DNA of 26,785 nt. Origin: Acidimicrobiia bacterium (GTDB taxonomy: Bacteria > Actinomycetota > Acidimicrobiia > Spongiisociales > ZC4RG35). Shown here piece after piece: positions 14,911-22,950 of the stretch. The notes beneath the pieces are model-generated. The model worked only from the letters and a program-made list of their open reading frames with translations, ran no database searches and was not told where the DNA came from. The position numbers were made by a program, and so were the translations under genes. Position 1 is the first letter of the stretch. The number at the start of each line of letters is the position of its first letter. Location of the stretch: NCBI GenBank assembly GCA_029865445.1, contig JAOUGY010000004.1:1-26785 (forward strand). The letters run 5' to 3'.

Positions 14911-16055
14911 GCGAAGCAGACGACGGCGGTTGGGGCGCCCCCGACCCGAGTCAGCACCAGAATCCTCTCCTCTCCACCATGTAATTGGAGGCTGCGTTCG
15001 AATGCGGCGGGGTCGACGGGAGAACCCCGCTTCTTGACGATGACCCTGCCCACATCCCGGGTTCTCAGATAGGTCGAAATCCGTTTGCGGTTGAACGGCA
15101 CGACATCTTCCACGGCGAAACCCGTCACGAACGGGTTGTCGAGAGGGCCCGGCCCCGTCAGGTACGCGATCCGAGGGTCGATCCCCACGAGGTCGAGGGC
15201 GACCGCCAGATCGCCGACCAGTCCCGCCCTCAGGATCGCAGGATCCGGTTCATAGAGCCACGGTCCCATGTCGCCCACCGGTATCGACACGGCCTCAGGC
15301 GTGCCGGCGAGAGTGGCGCCCGCCGGGAGAATGGTGGCTCTGGTCGGATGACGGCCGGCGTGCGCTCCGAACCAAAGCGAGCACTCGCGCATGTCCCTGT
15401 TCAGCGAGACGAACTCTGCCTCGGTGCCATCTGGCAACGTCGACCTGTCGTAGCCGGGATGTACCTTCACGCACAGGGTCGTGGCCACTGGTCGCCAGCG
15501 ATTCACGATCACCGACAGCGGTGGGCTGAACGCCTCGGGGTCGAAGATCCGTCGACCCGAAGAGTCCCTGCGGGCCGGGTCGGCGAAGGCAACGTCCACG
15601 GGGAAGGGGATGAACTGCGCCACGTCGGCGCGGACGGGGCGGAGCTCCCCTCCTTCGACAGCAACGTTGTGCCTGGCCATCGCCAGCTTCGCCGGATCTA
15701 GGTCGACGCCCACAACCGGTGCCCGGAAGGCGATTGCGTCTCCACCGATCCCGCACCCGAGGTCCGCCACGAGATCGACGCCGGCAACCCGAGCGGCGCG
15801 GTGGCGGGCGACCGGCAGCGGTGTGGCCTGTTCGAGGGACTCTCTCGTATACAGCAGGGACGGCGCCGAGGCCCCGAACTTCGCCAGAGCCAGGTGACGT
15901 CCGGCATGCAACTCCGCCAAGGCGGCGGCGCGGTCCCGATCGAAGGTGCGTCGCAACGACGACACCACCTTCACGGGATCGTCGACGCCGCTTTCCCGAA
16001 GCGATGACAACGCCGCTGCCGCTTCCGGCGACGTCAGAAACTCGACGAGCGACAA
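14892..16055 (-). CDS. Class I SAM-dependent methyltransferase with C-terminal THUMP-like domain
   Basis: About 387 residues. The Rossmann domain has DLGCGIGGD (98-106) for SAM binding, VVGVDLDPAKL next, and ADPARRD (158-164) at the catalytic motif position. The C-terminal part (from about 310: RKRISTYLRTRDVG, VIVKKRGSPVDP, RILVLTRVGGAPTAVVCF) matches the THUMP_like domain seen in actinobacterial relatives. An RNA substrate is therefore plausible but unproven. No ATG or GTG gives a family-like N-terminus; the best start is TTG, one base after the upstream membrane-protein stop, without a clear ribosome binding site, suggesting translation by coupling. A longer in-frame reading runs antisense to nothing but overlaps the upstream gene and has no family-like sequence. 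Confidence 0.85.
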   Translation of the reverse strand: MSLVEFLTSPEAAAALSSLRESGVDDPVKVVSSLRRTFDRDRAAALAELHAGRHLALAKFGASAPSLLYTRESLEQATPLPVARHRAARVAGVDLVADLGCGIGGDAIAFRAPVVGVDLDPAKLAMARHNVAVEGGELRPVRADVAQFIPFPVDVAFADPARRDSSGRRIFDPEAFSPPLSVIVNRWRPVATTLCVKVHPGYDRSTLPDGTEAEFVSLNRDMRECSLWFGAHAGRHPTRATILPAGATLAGTPEAVSIPVGDMGPWLYEPDPAILRAGLVGDLAVALDLVGIDPRIAYLTGPGPLDNPFVTGFAVEDVVPFNRKRISTYLRTRDVGRVIVKKRGSPVDPAAFERSLQLHGGEERILVLTRVGGAPTAVVCFAQSDRA

Positions 16056-16056
16056 G

Positions 16057-16659
16057 TCAAGGGGCGGGCATCGAGTACAGGACGAGGGTTGCGATCGTCC
16101 ACACGATGTACATGGCCGGGAGCTCGAACTCCTCGCCCCACCCCAGCCGCTCGAGCCCCATTCGGATGGCGTATGCGAGCGGGAGTCCGAGGATCGGAAC
16201 GACAAACAACCCGGCCGTGCCCACCGCTCTCACCATTTCGTGAGCCGCTCGGAGCGGCAGCGAGAACTCGGCCACAAAACCCTCCAGCCGCGAGGCCACC
16301 GTCACGAGGATGATCCCAACGAGGATCGCTCCCAAGAGGCGGCCGAGAGCAATCTCGAGCACCGGATACCGCCGCACCGACTCGGGCGCTCCGTAGCCGC
16401 CTTCCGATGCGATGCCGAGGGCGAAAGCCCCCACGATCCCGATCACGAGCGCCGAGCCGAGAAGCGACGTCGTGGACAAGGGCATTCCGATGTCGGCGAG
16501 ATCAAAGGCGTCGAGCAGCAGGGCGATGGCGAGTCCCACCATGCCGGTCCCGAGCGCCAACATGCCGACATCGAGCATCGTCCGGAACGTTCCGGCAGCC
16601 AGCCGGAAGTAGTACCGAGCGGGTTGGGGATGCGTCCCGAGCACCTCGACCGTCTCCAC
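16057..16659 (-). CDS. Integral membrane protein of unknown function
   Basis: A 200-residue hydrophobic protein I do not recognise. About five membrane segments can be seen: MLDVGMLALGTGMVGLAIALLL, LLGSALVIGIVGAFALGIA, LGRLLGAILVGIILVTVA, VGTAGLFVVPILGLPLAYAI and MYIVWTIATLVLYS. The GTG start (GTGGAGACG) sits 5 bp after AGGAGG, a very strong ribosome binding site; another GTG 6 bp upstream is too close to it. The methyltransferase gene begins directly after its stop, so the two form an operon. It is divergent from the SLH protease gene. Confidence 0.8.
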   Translation of the reverse strand: METVEVLGTHPQPARYYFRLAAGTFRTMLDVGMLALGTGMVGLAIALLLDAFDLADIGMPLSTTSLLGSALVIGIVGAFALGIASEGGYGAPESVRRYPVLEIALGRLLGAILVGIILVTVASRLEGFVAEFSLPLRAAHEMVRAVGTAGLFVVPILGLPLAYAIRMGLERLGWGEEFELPAMYIVWTIATLVLYSMPAP

Positions 16660-16742
16660 CTTCACCTCCTGTCCAAAGCGTAACGGCCCGAGCACGCACA
16701 CGCGGACAGGGCGACCATCAGTGTGATCGGAGACGGACCGGT

Positions 16743-16761
16743 GACCATTGCCCGAATGGTC
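16743..16761 (+). promoter_or_regulatory. Perfect inverted repeat followed by T4, upstream of the SLH protease gene
   Basis: GACCATT-GCCCG-AATGGTC is a perfect 7-bp stem with a 5-base loop, followed by CTTTTG. It lies in the 137-bp divergent spacer, 35 bp before the protease ATG. It may be a regulator-binding dyad, or a weak terminator/attenuator in the protease leader. The arms are AT-richer than the surroundings, which favours a protein-binding site. Confidence 0.4.
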
Positions 16762-16796
16762 CTTTTGCGGCCGCCGATTCGCCCGACGGGGGTCGC

Positions 16797-18302
16797 ATGG
16801 CACGGATGCCGACCCTCAGCAATGGATTGCTCGCGTTGAGCCTCGTGCTCGCCCTGATTCCCCACCCGCCCGCGGACGCCTCGGCTCCGTGTGGCAGCGG
16901 CAGTCCCATCGTCCTCCCCGACGGCCGTATCGGGTGCACCCATGGGCCCGACCCCGCTCCCGACCAGACCGCGCCCACCAGCTCCCTCCTAGAACTGCAG
17001 GCCACACCGCAGGTGTCCTGCATCGGCGACGGGACCGACGGGAACCGCGTCCAACCGCTCTATGTGGTGGCTGCCGATCGCCCAAACCGCGCCTCCGAGG
17101 TCGTACCCCAGATTCGAGGTTGGATCGAAGAGGTCGACAGGATCTTCGACTCATCGGCAACGCCCTATGGGATGGCCATGGCGGTCAGATGGGTCCACGA
17201 CTCCAAGTGTGTCGCCGACGTGAAGACGGTGGTGATCCCTGCCAATGCCGACGATTCCTTCTCGGCGACGATCAACGCCCTGGCAGCGCAGGGCTACGAC
17301 GAGCCGGGGCGACACTATCTGAGTTGGGTCGATACCGACGTGTATTGCGGGATCGCCGTCAACTACCCCGACGACGCTGCGCATCAGAACAACGCCAACA
17401 ACGGATCATGGCCGCTGTGGGCTCGGGTCGACCGAGGGTGCTGGGGTCATTCGGGCGTCGTCGAGGCGCATGAACTGACACACATGCTCGGGGCCGTCCA
17501 GGCCAGCGCGCCGAACGCCACCCGCAACGGGCACTGCACCGACGAGCACGACATCATGTGTTATCCCGATGGACCCGGTGTCTCGACAGAAATCGTATGC
17601 GAGGACCCCGCACTCGAGTACCGCCTGGACTGCAACTACGACGACTACTTCCATCCAGCGCCCACGCCGGGTTCCTACCTGGCCGAACACTGGAACGTGG
17701 CTCGATCCTCCTTCCTCCTGCGCGCCATCGTCCAAGAGCCTGGCGGCGGTGGAGGGGGCGGCGGACACGAACCGGAGCCGGGCGATTTCGAAGACGTCTC
17801 GTCCGACCACGTGTTCGCCGGCGATATCGCCTGGCTCGCAGACTCCGGTATCACGAGAGGCTGCAACCCGCCGGCGAACGATCGGTTCTGCCCGGGCGCC
17901 ACGGTGACGCGAGGTCAGATGGCAGCGTTCCTGGCGAGGGCCCTCTCGCTTCCGGCCACGTCGTCGGACAGGTTCATCGACGACGACAGTTCGCCGTTCG
18001 AAGCTGACATCGAACGGCTCGCTGCCGCAGGGATCACCTCGGGGTGCGACTCGGCCAGGTTTTGCCCGGACGCTCCGATCACCCGAGGTCAGATGGCAGC
18101 GTTCCTGGCGAGGGCCCTCTCGCTGCCCAGGGTAGGGACCGACCGGTTTGCCGACGACGACACATCACCATTCGAATCCGAGATCGAGAAGCTGGCCGAA
18201 GCAGGGATCACGACGGGGTGCGCGACGAGCCGGTTCTGCCCGGACGAGCTGATCACGCGGGGTCAGATGGCTGCCTTCCTACGCCGTGCGCTTCAGCTCT
18301 GA
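16797..18302 (+). CDS. Secreted HExxH metalloprotease-like protein with three SLH repeats
   Basis: A 501-residue exported protein. Residues 1-30 form a signal peptide (LLALSLVLAL, cleavage near ADASA). The central domain (about 70-310) has HELTH (225-229), the zinc-binding HExxH, followed by LGAVQ, GHCTDEHD and a Met-turn-like DIMCY (M254), which points to a metzincin-like zinc peptidase; the third ligand is probably in the GHC-TDEHD stretch. Many cysteines suggest disulfides. A run of eight Gly (316-323) and an EP-rich linker lead to three SLH repeats (331-386, 393-443, 450-498), each with GIT-GC, FCP and TRGQMAAFL. SLH repeats usually tether proteins to secondary cell-wall polymer. The ATG follows GACGGGGGTCGC. 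Its 3' end overlaps the convergent hyuB by 10 bp. Confidence 0.9.
   Translation: MARMPTLSNGLLALSLVLALIPHPPADASAPCGSGSPIVLPDGRIGCTHGPDPAPDQTAPTSSLLELQATPQVSCIGDGTDGNRVQPLYVVAADRPNRASEVVPQIRGWIEEVDRIFDSSATPYGMAMAVRWVHDSKCVADVKTVVIPANADDSFSATINALAAQGYDEPGRHYLSWVDTDVYCGIAVNYPDDAAHQNNANNGSWPLWARVDRGCWGHSGVVEAHELTHMLGAVQASAPNATRNGHCTDEHDIMCYPDGPGVSTEIVCEDPALEYRLDCNYDDYFHPAPTPGSYLAEHWNVARSSFLLRAIVQEPGGGGGGGGHEPEPGDFEDVSSDHVFAGDIAWLADSGITRGCNPPANDRFCPGATVTRGQMAAFLARALSLPATSSDRFIDDDSSPFEADIERLAAAGITSGCDSARFCPDAPITRGQMAAFLARALSLPRVGTDRFADDDTSPFESEIEKLAEAGITTGCATSRFCPDELITRGQMAAFLRRALQL
17910..17950 (+). repeat. 41-bp exact direct repeat, copy 1 (SLH repeat 1)
   Basis: Identical over 41 bases to 18084-18124, one SLH unit (174 bp) further on. 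It encodes RGQMAAFLARALSL. The third SLH unit keeps the protein motif but differs in many bases, so copies 1 and 2 were homogenised or duplicated more recently. Confidence 0.9.
18084..18124 (+). repeat. 41-bp exact direct repeat, copy 2 (SLH repeat 2)
   Basis: Partner of 17910-17950, inside the second SLH repeat of the same gene. Such a repeat could let one SLH unit be lost or gained by recombination. Confidence 0.9.
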
Positions 18303-19834
18303 GGCTCGCCCCAGCCCCCTCCGCCTGGGGTGCGTACGAGAAGACGGTCACCCGGTTCGACGCCGAGCGTGACCTTGCCGGGCAACCGCTCGGTCTCGCC
18401 ACCGCGGCGGATCAGCCAATCCTCTCCGGCGGCTCCGGGTCCTCCCCCCGCCAGCCCCCATGGCTGGTGCCGCCGGCGTTCGCCCATGAGTGACAGCTGG
18501 GCCGGTTCGAGAAACTCGATTTCGCGTTCGATTCCTTCGCCTCCCGGATGGAGACCGGCTCCCCCCGACCCTCGCCGGAGGGTGTACCTACGAACGGCAA
18601 ACGGATAGTGGGCCGACACCGACTCGATGGGGGTGTTCTTGGTGTTGGTCATGCCGCTCTGAATCCCTGACGCCCCTGGCTTCACGGGCCGTCCCCCCTG
18701 GCCGCCGCCCAGCGTCTCGTAGTAGGCGAATCCATCGTTGCCGATGAGAACGTTGTTCATCGTGCCCTGGGACGCGGCCGGGATCCTGTCGGGAGCCGCC
18801 TGGGCGAGCGCGCCGAGCAGTACGTCGGCGATCCGCTGGCTCGTCTCGACATTTCCGGCTGCGACCGCGGCCGGGGGTTCGGCGTTGACGATCGACCCGG
18901 CCGGTGCCACGAGCTCGAGCACCCGGTAGCTGCCCCCATTGGCAGGAATCGAAGGGTCGGTTCCAACGCGCACGGCGTAGTAGAGACAAGACCTCGTCAC
19001 CGCCTCGACGGCGTTGAAGTTGGCGGGTATCTGAGGGGCGGTCCCGGTGAAGTCGGCTCGAAGCCCGCCGCCCGACACGGTCACGGCCACCTCGATGTCT
19101 ACATCGCGATCGCCCCACTCCATCACATCGCGGAATCGGTAGACGCCGTCGTCGATTCGGGAGAGGGCTTCGGTCATACGCCGCTCGCCGTAGGAGAGCA
19201 ACGCTGCCGTGAGCCGGCCGAAGCCGGCGATCCCCTCCTTGGTGACCATGTCGGCAAGCCTCAACGCGCCGACCTCATTTGCTCCCAACTGGGCGGCCAG
19301 GTCACCCAATCGCTCCTGAGGCGTCCGGGTGGCGGCGAGGAAAGGGTCGAGGAACTCGGGAAGCCAAACGCCGTCGCGGACCGCAGGCATGGGGGCAACC
19401 CGGATGCCCTCTTGATCGACGCTCACGGCGTGAGCGGGCATCGACCCAGGAGCTTCTCCCCCGACGTCGGCGTGATGGGCCCGATTGCCCACCCAGGCGA
19501 CGTGGGTTCCGCCGACGAAGACTGGCCGCACCAGCGTCAGGTCGTTGAGATGGGTCCCGCCCGCATAGGGATCGTTGACCGCGTATTGGACACCGGGTTC
19601 GGCGCCATGGCGAGCGAGGACGGCAGCCACCGATGCGGGCATGGCGCCCAGGTGAACGGGAATGTGTTCGGCCTGGGCGAGCATCGATCCGTCCGGAAGG
19701 AATACCGCCGCCGAACAGTCGGCACGCTCCTTGATGTTCGGTGAATACGAGGTGCGCCGGAGGACGGCGCCCATCTCTTCTGCGATCCCGGACAGGGCGT
19801 TCCGGGTCACCTCCAGACGGATTGGGGACGTCAC
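18293..19834 (-). CDS. hyuB: Hydantoinase B / oxoprolinase beta-like subunit
   Basis: A 513-residue HyuB-family protein, partner of HyuA in ATP-dependent ring-opening enzymes (N-methylhydantoinase, 5-oxoprolinase) and in related acetone or acetophenone carboxylases. Family motifs are visible: RRTSYSPNIKERADCSAAVF near the start, NDPYAGGTHLNDL (87-99), RAHHADVGGEAPGSM (118-132), FNAVEAVTRSCLYYAVR, and a Gly-rich end (GGRPVKPGASG, RRGSGGAGLHPGGEGIEREI, RTPGGGGWGEP). The start is one of two adjacent GTGs after TGGAGGTGAC; the second gives 7-bp spacing and a 4-bp overlap with the hyuA stop. The substrate cannot be told from sequence; no extra carboxylase subunit is adjacent, which favours a hydantoinase or oxoprolinase role. 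Confidence 0.92.
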   Translation of the reverse strand: MTSPIRLEVTRNALSGIAEEMGAVLRRTSYSPNIKERADCSAAVFLPDGSMLAQAEHIPVHLGAMPASVAAVLARHGAEPGVQYAVNDPYAGGTHLNDLTLVRPVFVGGTHVAWVGNRAHHADVGGEAPGSMPAHAVSVDQEGIRVAPMPAVRDGVWLPEFLDPFLAATRTPQERLGDLAAQLGANEVGALRLADMVTKEGIAGFGRLTAALLSYGERRMTEALSRIDDGVYRFRDVMEWGDRDVDIEVAVTVSGGGLRADFTGTAPQIPANFNAVEAVTRSCLYYAVRVGTDPSIPANGGSYRVLELVAPAGSIVNAEPPAAVAAGNVETSQRIADVLLGALAQAAPDRIPAASQGTMNNVLIGNDGFAYYETLGGGQGGRPVKPGASGIQSGMTNTKNTPIESVSAHYPFAVRRYTLRRGSGGAGLHPGGEGIEREIEFLEPAQLSLMGERRRHQPWGLAGGGPGAAGEDWLIRRGGETERLPGKVTLGVEPGDRLLVRTPGGGGWGEPQS

Positions 19835-21741
19835 CACGTCACCTCCAGAGCCCCGGAATCCAGGATCACACCTCGCTCATCGGGACCGATCCAAGTGGTG
19901 GACTCTTCGTCGGCAACGATGCACGGCCCGGCTGTTTCACCGCCGGGAGCCAGCCCCGCCCGGTTCCACACGACGACCTCCTCCCATGCATCGCCGGTGA
20001 AGACCGTCCTCGCCCCAACCCGTTCGTCGCCGGCCGGTTGGTGTTCAGGCAGGTCCGACCAGGCCATGGCGGGGGAGCCAACGGCGGCGGCCCGCACCGT
20101 GACCGCTTCCACCGGGTCCCCGGGTCGGGAAAACCCGTTTCTCCGGGCATGTTCTCGCTCAAAGGCTTCCACGAGCACGGTCCACCCATCGCCGGGACGG
20201 TACGAGACCGTGGTCTCGTGGGCCTGGCCGATATACCGCACGTCGACGAGAGTCTCCACCACCGAGGGTTCCGATCCGGTTGCGTTCACGAGGCTTCCCC
20301 TGGCCAGTTCCGCCACCTGCCGGCAGGTCCGATCGACGACACCGATATCTGTGGTGATGACCGTCTGAGCGGCGTCGGTTCGGGGCGGGGCGAGCAGCAG
20401 CCCCAAAGCCGAGAAGACACCAGCATGAGGAGGTACGACCATCGCCGACATCTCGAGCCGGCGGGCAAGCGCTCCGCCGTGGAGTCCCCCGGCACCGCCG
20501 AAGGCAAGGAGGACCGCGCTCGATGGGTCGGCTCCCTGCTCGACAGAAACCGCCCGAACGGCTCGCTCCATGGTCGCTTCGACGACCTCGACGACCCCGG
20601 CCGCGGCCTCGATCTCGGAGATACCGGCCTGCTCGCCCAGCCGGTGCACCGCCGTTCGGGCGGCATCGACCTCGAGGACCACACCGTCTGCGAGGGCTCC
20701 TCCGAGCCGTCCGAGCACCACGTGTGCGTCGCTCACGGTGGCTTCCCGGCCGCCGCGACCGTACGAAGCCGGTCCCGGATGCGCTCCTGCGCTCCGCGGG
20801 CCGACTCGAAGCGCACCTCCCGGGTCGATCCAGGCGATGCTCCCGCCGCCCGCCCCAACCGTGTGGACCGCGACCGAGGGAGTACGAATCACAAACCCGT
20901 CGATCGACCTCTCGTACATCACCTCAGGTCGTCCGTCCTCGATCCGACACACATCGGTCGACGTTCCACCCATGTCGAAACTGATGACCCGTGAGCGTCC
21001 GATGCTTGCCCCGAGCGCAGCCGCAGCCACGACCCCACCGGCCGGCCCAGACAGCAGGATCGACGCAGCAGAGCGAGCGGCGTCTTCCGGACTCATCAGA
21101 CCCCCCGATGAACGCATCACCATGAGACGTTCAGCGATCGCCGGCACCACCTGACGATCCAGGTTCACGAGATAGCGGGCGACCCTCGGCTCCAGGTATG
21201 CCGTGACCACCGTGGTGGACGTTCTCTCGAACTCACGGAACTCGGGTGACACCTGGTGGGAGGTGACGACCGGGATGCCCTTCTCGGCCAGCACGGCGCG
21301 TATCGCAGATTCCTCTTCAGGGCGGCGGTATCCGTCGAGAAGCGACACCGCAACCGCCTCGACTCCGTCGAGATCGAGATCGGCGCCACCCTCCCAACCG
21401 TGCCGGTCACCTCGCTCGACGAGCGGCGCCGCCCGATCGGCGAAGCTGTCGTACAACGATGGTCGATCCTGTCGCCCGATCTCGATCACGTCCTCGAAGC
21501 CGGGGCTCGTGACCAGCGCCACCCTGGCACCAGCCCGCTCCAGCAGGGCATTGGTGGCGACCGTGGTGCCGTGAACGAGCAACGACGTCGACGCCCCGGA
21601 GAGCAGCGAGCGCGCACCGGCCACCACGCCATCGGACTGGTCGACCGTCGAAGACGTCTTGCCCACCTCGAGCCTTCCGTCGCTCCACCACGCGAGGTCG
21701 GTGAAGGTCCCGCCGACATCGACGCCGAGTACGCCAGTCAT
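19831..21741 (-). CDS. hyuA: Hydantoinase A / oxoprolinase alpha-like ATP-dependent subunit
   Basis: A 636-residue ATPase-fold subunit of the ASKHA type. Visible motifs are DVGGTFTDL (8-16), HGTTVATNALLER (58-70), RSSGGL, SGPAGGV (231-237), FDMGGTSTDV (255-264), SVGAGGGSI-type HTVGAGGGSIAWID, GPRSAGAHPGPASYGRGG and FGGAGGLHG. The C-terminal domain carries DVRYIGQAHETTV. With HyuB it should hydrolyse a cyclic imide or lactam at the cost of ATP. The ATG chosen gives the standard start MTGVLGVDVGGTFTD; another ATG 9 bp upstream is equally possible and neither has a strong ribosome binding site. It is divergent from the Nfu-like gene across 47 bp. No transporter or racemase is adjacent. Confidence 0.93.
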   Translation of the reverse strand: MTGVLGVDVGGTFTDLAWWSDGRLEVGKTSSTVDQSDGVVAGARSLLSGASTSLLVHGTTVATNALLERAGARVALVTSPGFEDVIEIGRQDRPSLYDSFADRAAPLVERGDRHGWEGGADLDLDGVEAVAVSLLDGYRRPEEESAIRAVLAEKGIPVVTSHQVSPEFREFERTSTTVVTAYLEPRVARYLVNLDRQVVPAIAERLMVMRSSGGLMSPEDAARSAASILLSGPAGGVVAAAALGASIGRSRVISFDMGGTSTDVCRIEDGRPEVMYERSIDGFVIRTPSVAVHTVGAGGGSIAWIDPGGALRVGPRSAGAHPGPASYGRGGREATVSDAHVVLGRLGGALADGVVLEVDAARTAVHRLGEQAGISEIEAAAGVVEVVEATMERAVRAVSVEQGADPSSAVLLAFGGAGGLHGGALARRLEMSAMVVPPHAGVFSALGLLLAPPRTDAAQTVITTDIGVVDRTCRQVAELARGSLVNATGSEPSVVETLVDVRYIGQAHETTVSYRPGDGWTVLVEAFEREHARRNGFSRPGDPVEAVTVRAAAVGSPAMAWSDLPEHQPAGDERVGARTVFTGDAWEEVVVWNRAGLAPGGETAGPCIVADEESTTWIGPDERGVILDSGALEVTW

Positions 21742-21788
21742 GCCGGCCATGTTCGCAGACGGACGACTCGGGTAGGCTCGACAGCACA

Positions 21789-22040
21789 ATGGTCAGCGTC
21801 GATCCAACCCCAAACCCGAACGCCCTGAAGTTCACGGTCGGAAAGCCGGTCGGAGGTCCATCCACCTTCGTGGCGGGCAAGGAGACCGATGATCCGCTCG
21901 CCCTGGGTCTGCTTGCCCTGGACGGTGTGACATCGGTGTTCCTGACCGCAGACTTCGTGACGGTTTCGAAATCCGCCGACGCCTCCTGGGACGGAATTGC
22001 CGATGCTGCGGCCGCTTTGATCGGTGATCACTTCGACTGA
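21789..22040 (+). CDS. Stand-alone Nfu/NifU N-terminal domain protein
   Basis: An 83-residue protein that is all Nfu_N domain: PTPNPNALKFTVG at the start, DDPLALGLLALDGVTSVFLTADFVTVSK in the middle, then a DASWDGIADAAAALI helix. In Nfu proteins this domain precedes a cluster-binding CxxC domain; here that domain is absent and the protein has no cysteine at all, so it cannot hold an Fe-S cluster alone. It may be an adaptor in Fe-S delivery. A GGGTAGGCTCG stretch precedes the ATG, which might be a -10-like TAGGCT with a short leader or a weak ribosome binding site. It is convergent with the next gene, 2 bp apart. Confidence 0.85.
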   Translation: MVSVDPTPNPNALKFTVGKPVGGPSTFVAGKETDDPLALGLLALDGVTSVFLTADFVTVSKSADASWDGIADAAAALIGDHFD

Positions 22041-22042
22041 GA

Positions 22043-22861
22043 TCATCCGGCTGGGGTGACGACCTCCCCCGATTCGTCGAGCCACACCGACACGGGCCAC
22101 TGCATCCCGACGCCGTCCGCCACCGACAAAGTCACCCGCCACAGGTCTCCGACCGCGTACGCAACCAACGTCTCTTCGTCAGGCTCACCCCACAACGCTG
22201 CCGCGTCGATCGCAGCCGCGGCCACGGCCGGTGGCGGTTCCTCCTCGGTACCTGGGAGAGTCGCCGCCGCGACGTCGGGAAGCGGCTCGGGGCTGGGAAG
22301 ATCGACGATCCGCATCCCCTGTCCGCCGGTCTCCACCACGATCGACATGGCCCTTGGGGCAAGCCGTGAGTAGGCGTCACCATCGGCTGAGGCCAGCGAT
22401 CGGATCAGCACCTCCACCCGAAACCGATCGTTGCCGAGATCCTCGACGCTCAATGGAATCGCGGACTCGACGAAACTCCGACCGGGTTCAGCGGGCCTCG
22501 TGACCTCGAGGCCCGTTGGGAGTCGCTCACGCAACGACGCCTCCGTGAGCTCGGATCCATCCACGGTGAAGAAGTCGGCGGCAAACCAGGCGGCGTACGC
22601 CGCAACCTCGGTGTCCCACCCAACCGGAGCGCTGGCCGACGCCGCCACCGTGGTGGTCGTGCTCTGGCCGGGGACCGCCGCAGCGTCGGGCTGCGTGGCG
22701 GGGGTGCCACCGGGCAGCCGCGAGACGATCGCCGCCGTCAGGGCCGCCACCACGATCATCCCCGACACCACGTAGACGAGCCGTCGACGCCGCCGGGCGT
22801 CGTCGGTGACGAGCGAGTCCCAGGGAATCGATTCGAAGTGCTCGTCGTGGTGATCGGTCAC
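22043..22861 (-). CDS. Single-pass membrane protein with extracytoplasmic domain (weakly TcpC-like)
   Basis: A 272-residue protein with a short cytoplasmic start, a basic cluster RRRRR (23-27), one membrane segment (about 28-48) and a Thr/Ala-rich linker (QSTTTTVAASASAP). The extracytoplasmic domain begins WDTEVAAYAAWFAADFFTVDG, ELTEASLRERLPTGLEV, a layout recalling TcpC-type conjugation proteins, but no conjugation genes are near and the match is weak. The ATG is followed by a His/Asp-rich MTDHHDEHFE. No enzymatic motif is seen. It is divergent from another single-pass protein of similar plan (89-bp spacer). Confidence 0.75.
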   Translation of the reverse strand: MTDHHDEHFESIPWDSLVTDDARRRRRLVYVVSGMIVVAALTAAIVSRLPGGTPATQPDAAAVPGQSTTTTVAASASAPVGWDTEVAAYAAWFAADFFTVDGSELTEASLRERLPTGLEVTRPAEPGRSFVESAIPLSVEDLGNDRFRVEVLIRSLASADGDAYSRLAPRAMSIVVETGGQGMRIVDLPSPEPLPDVAAATLPGTEEEPPPAVAAAAIDAAALWGEPDEETLVAYAVGDLWRVTLSVADGVGMQWPVSVWLDESGEVVTPAG

Positions 22862-22950
22862 GAATCGCCAACCTACGGCGCGGGTGCCGCCGACACAAGA
22901 GGGTTGCGGTGTCAGGGAACCGCGCCGGGCCGACTAACGTTTCATTCCCG

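Noticed and set aside
22043..22861. Conjugative element marked by a TcpC-like protein
   Set aside because: The resemblance is weak and no relaxase, coupling protein, VirB4-like ATPase or integrase is nearby.
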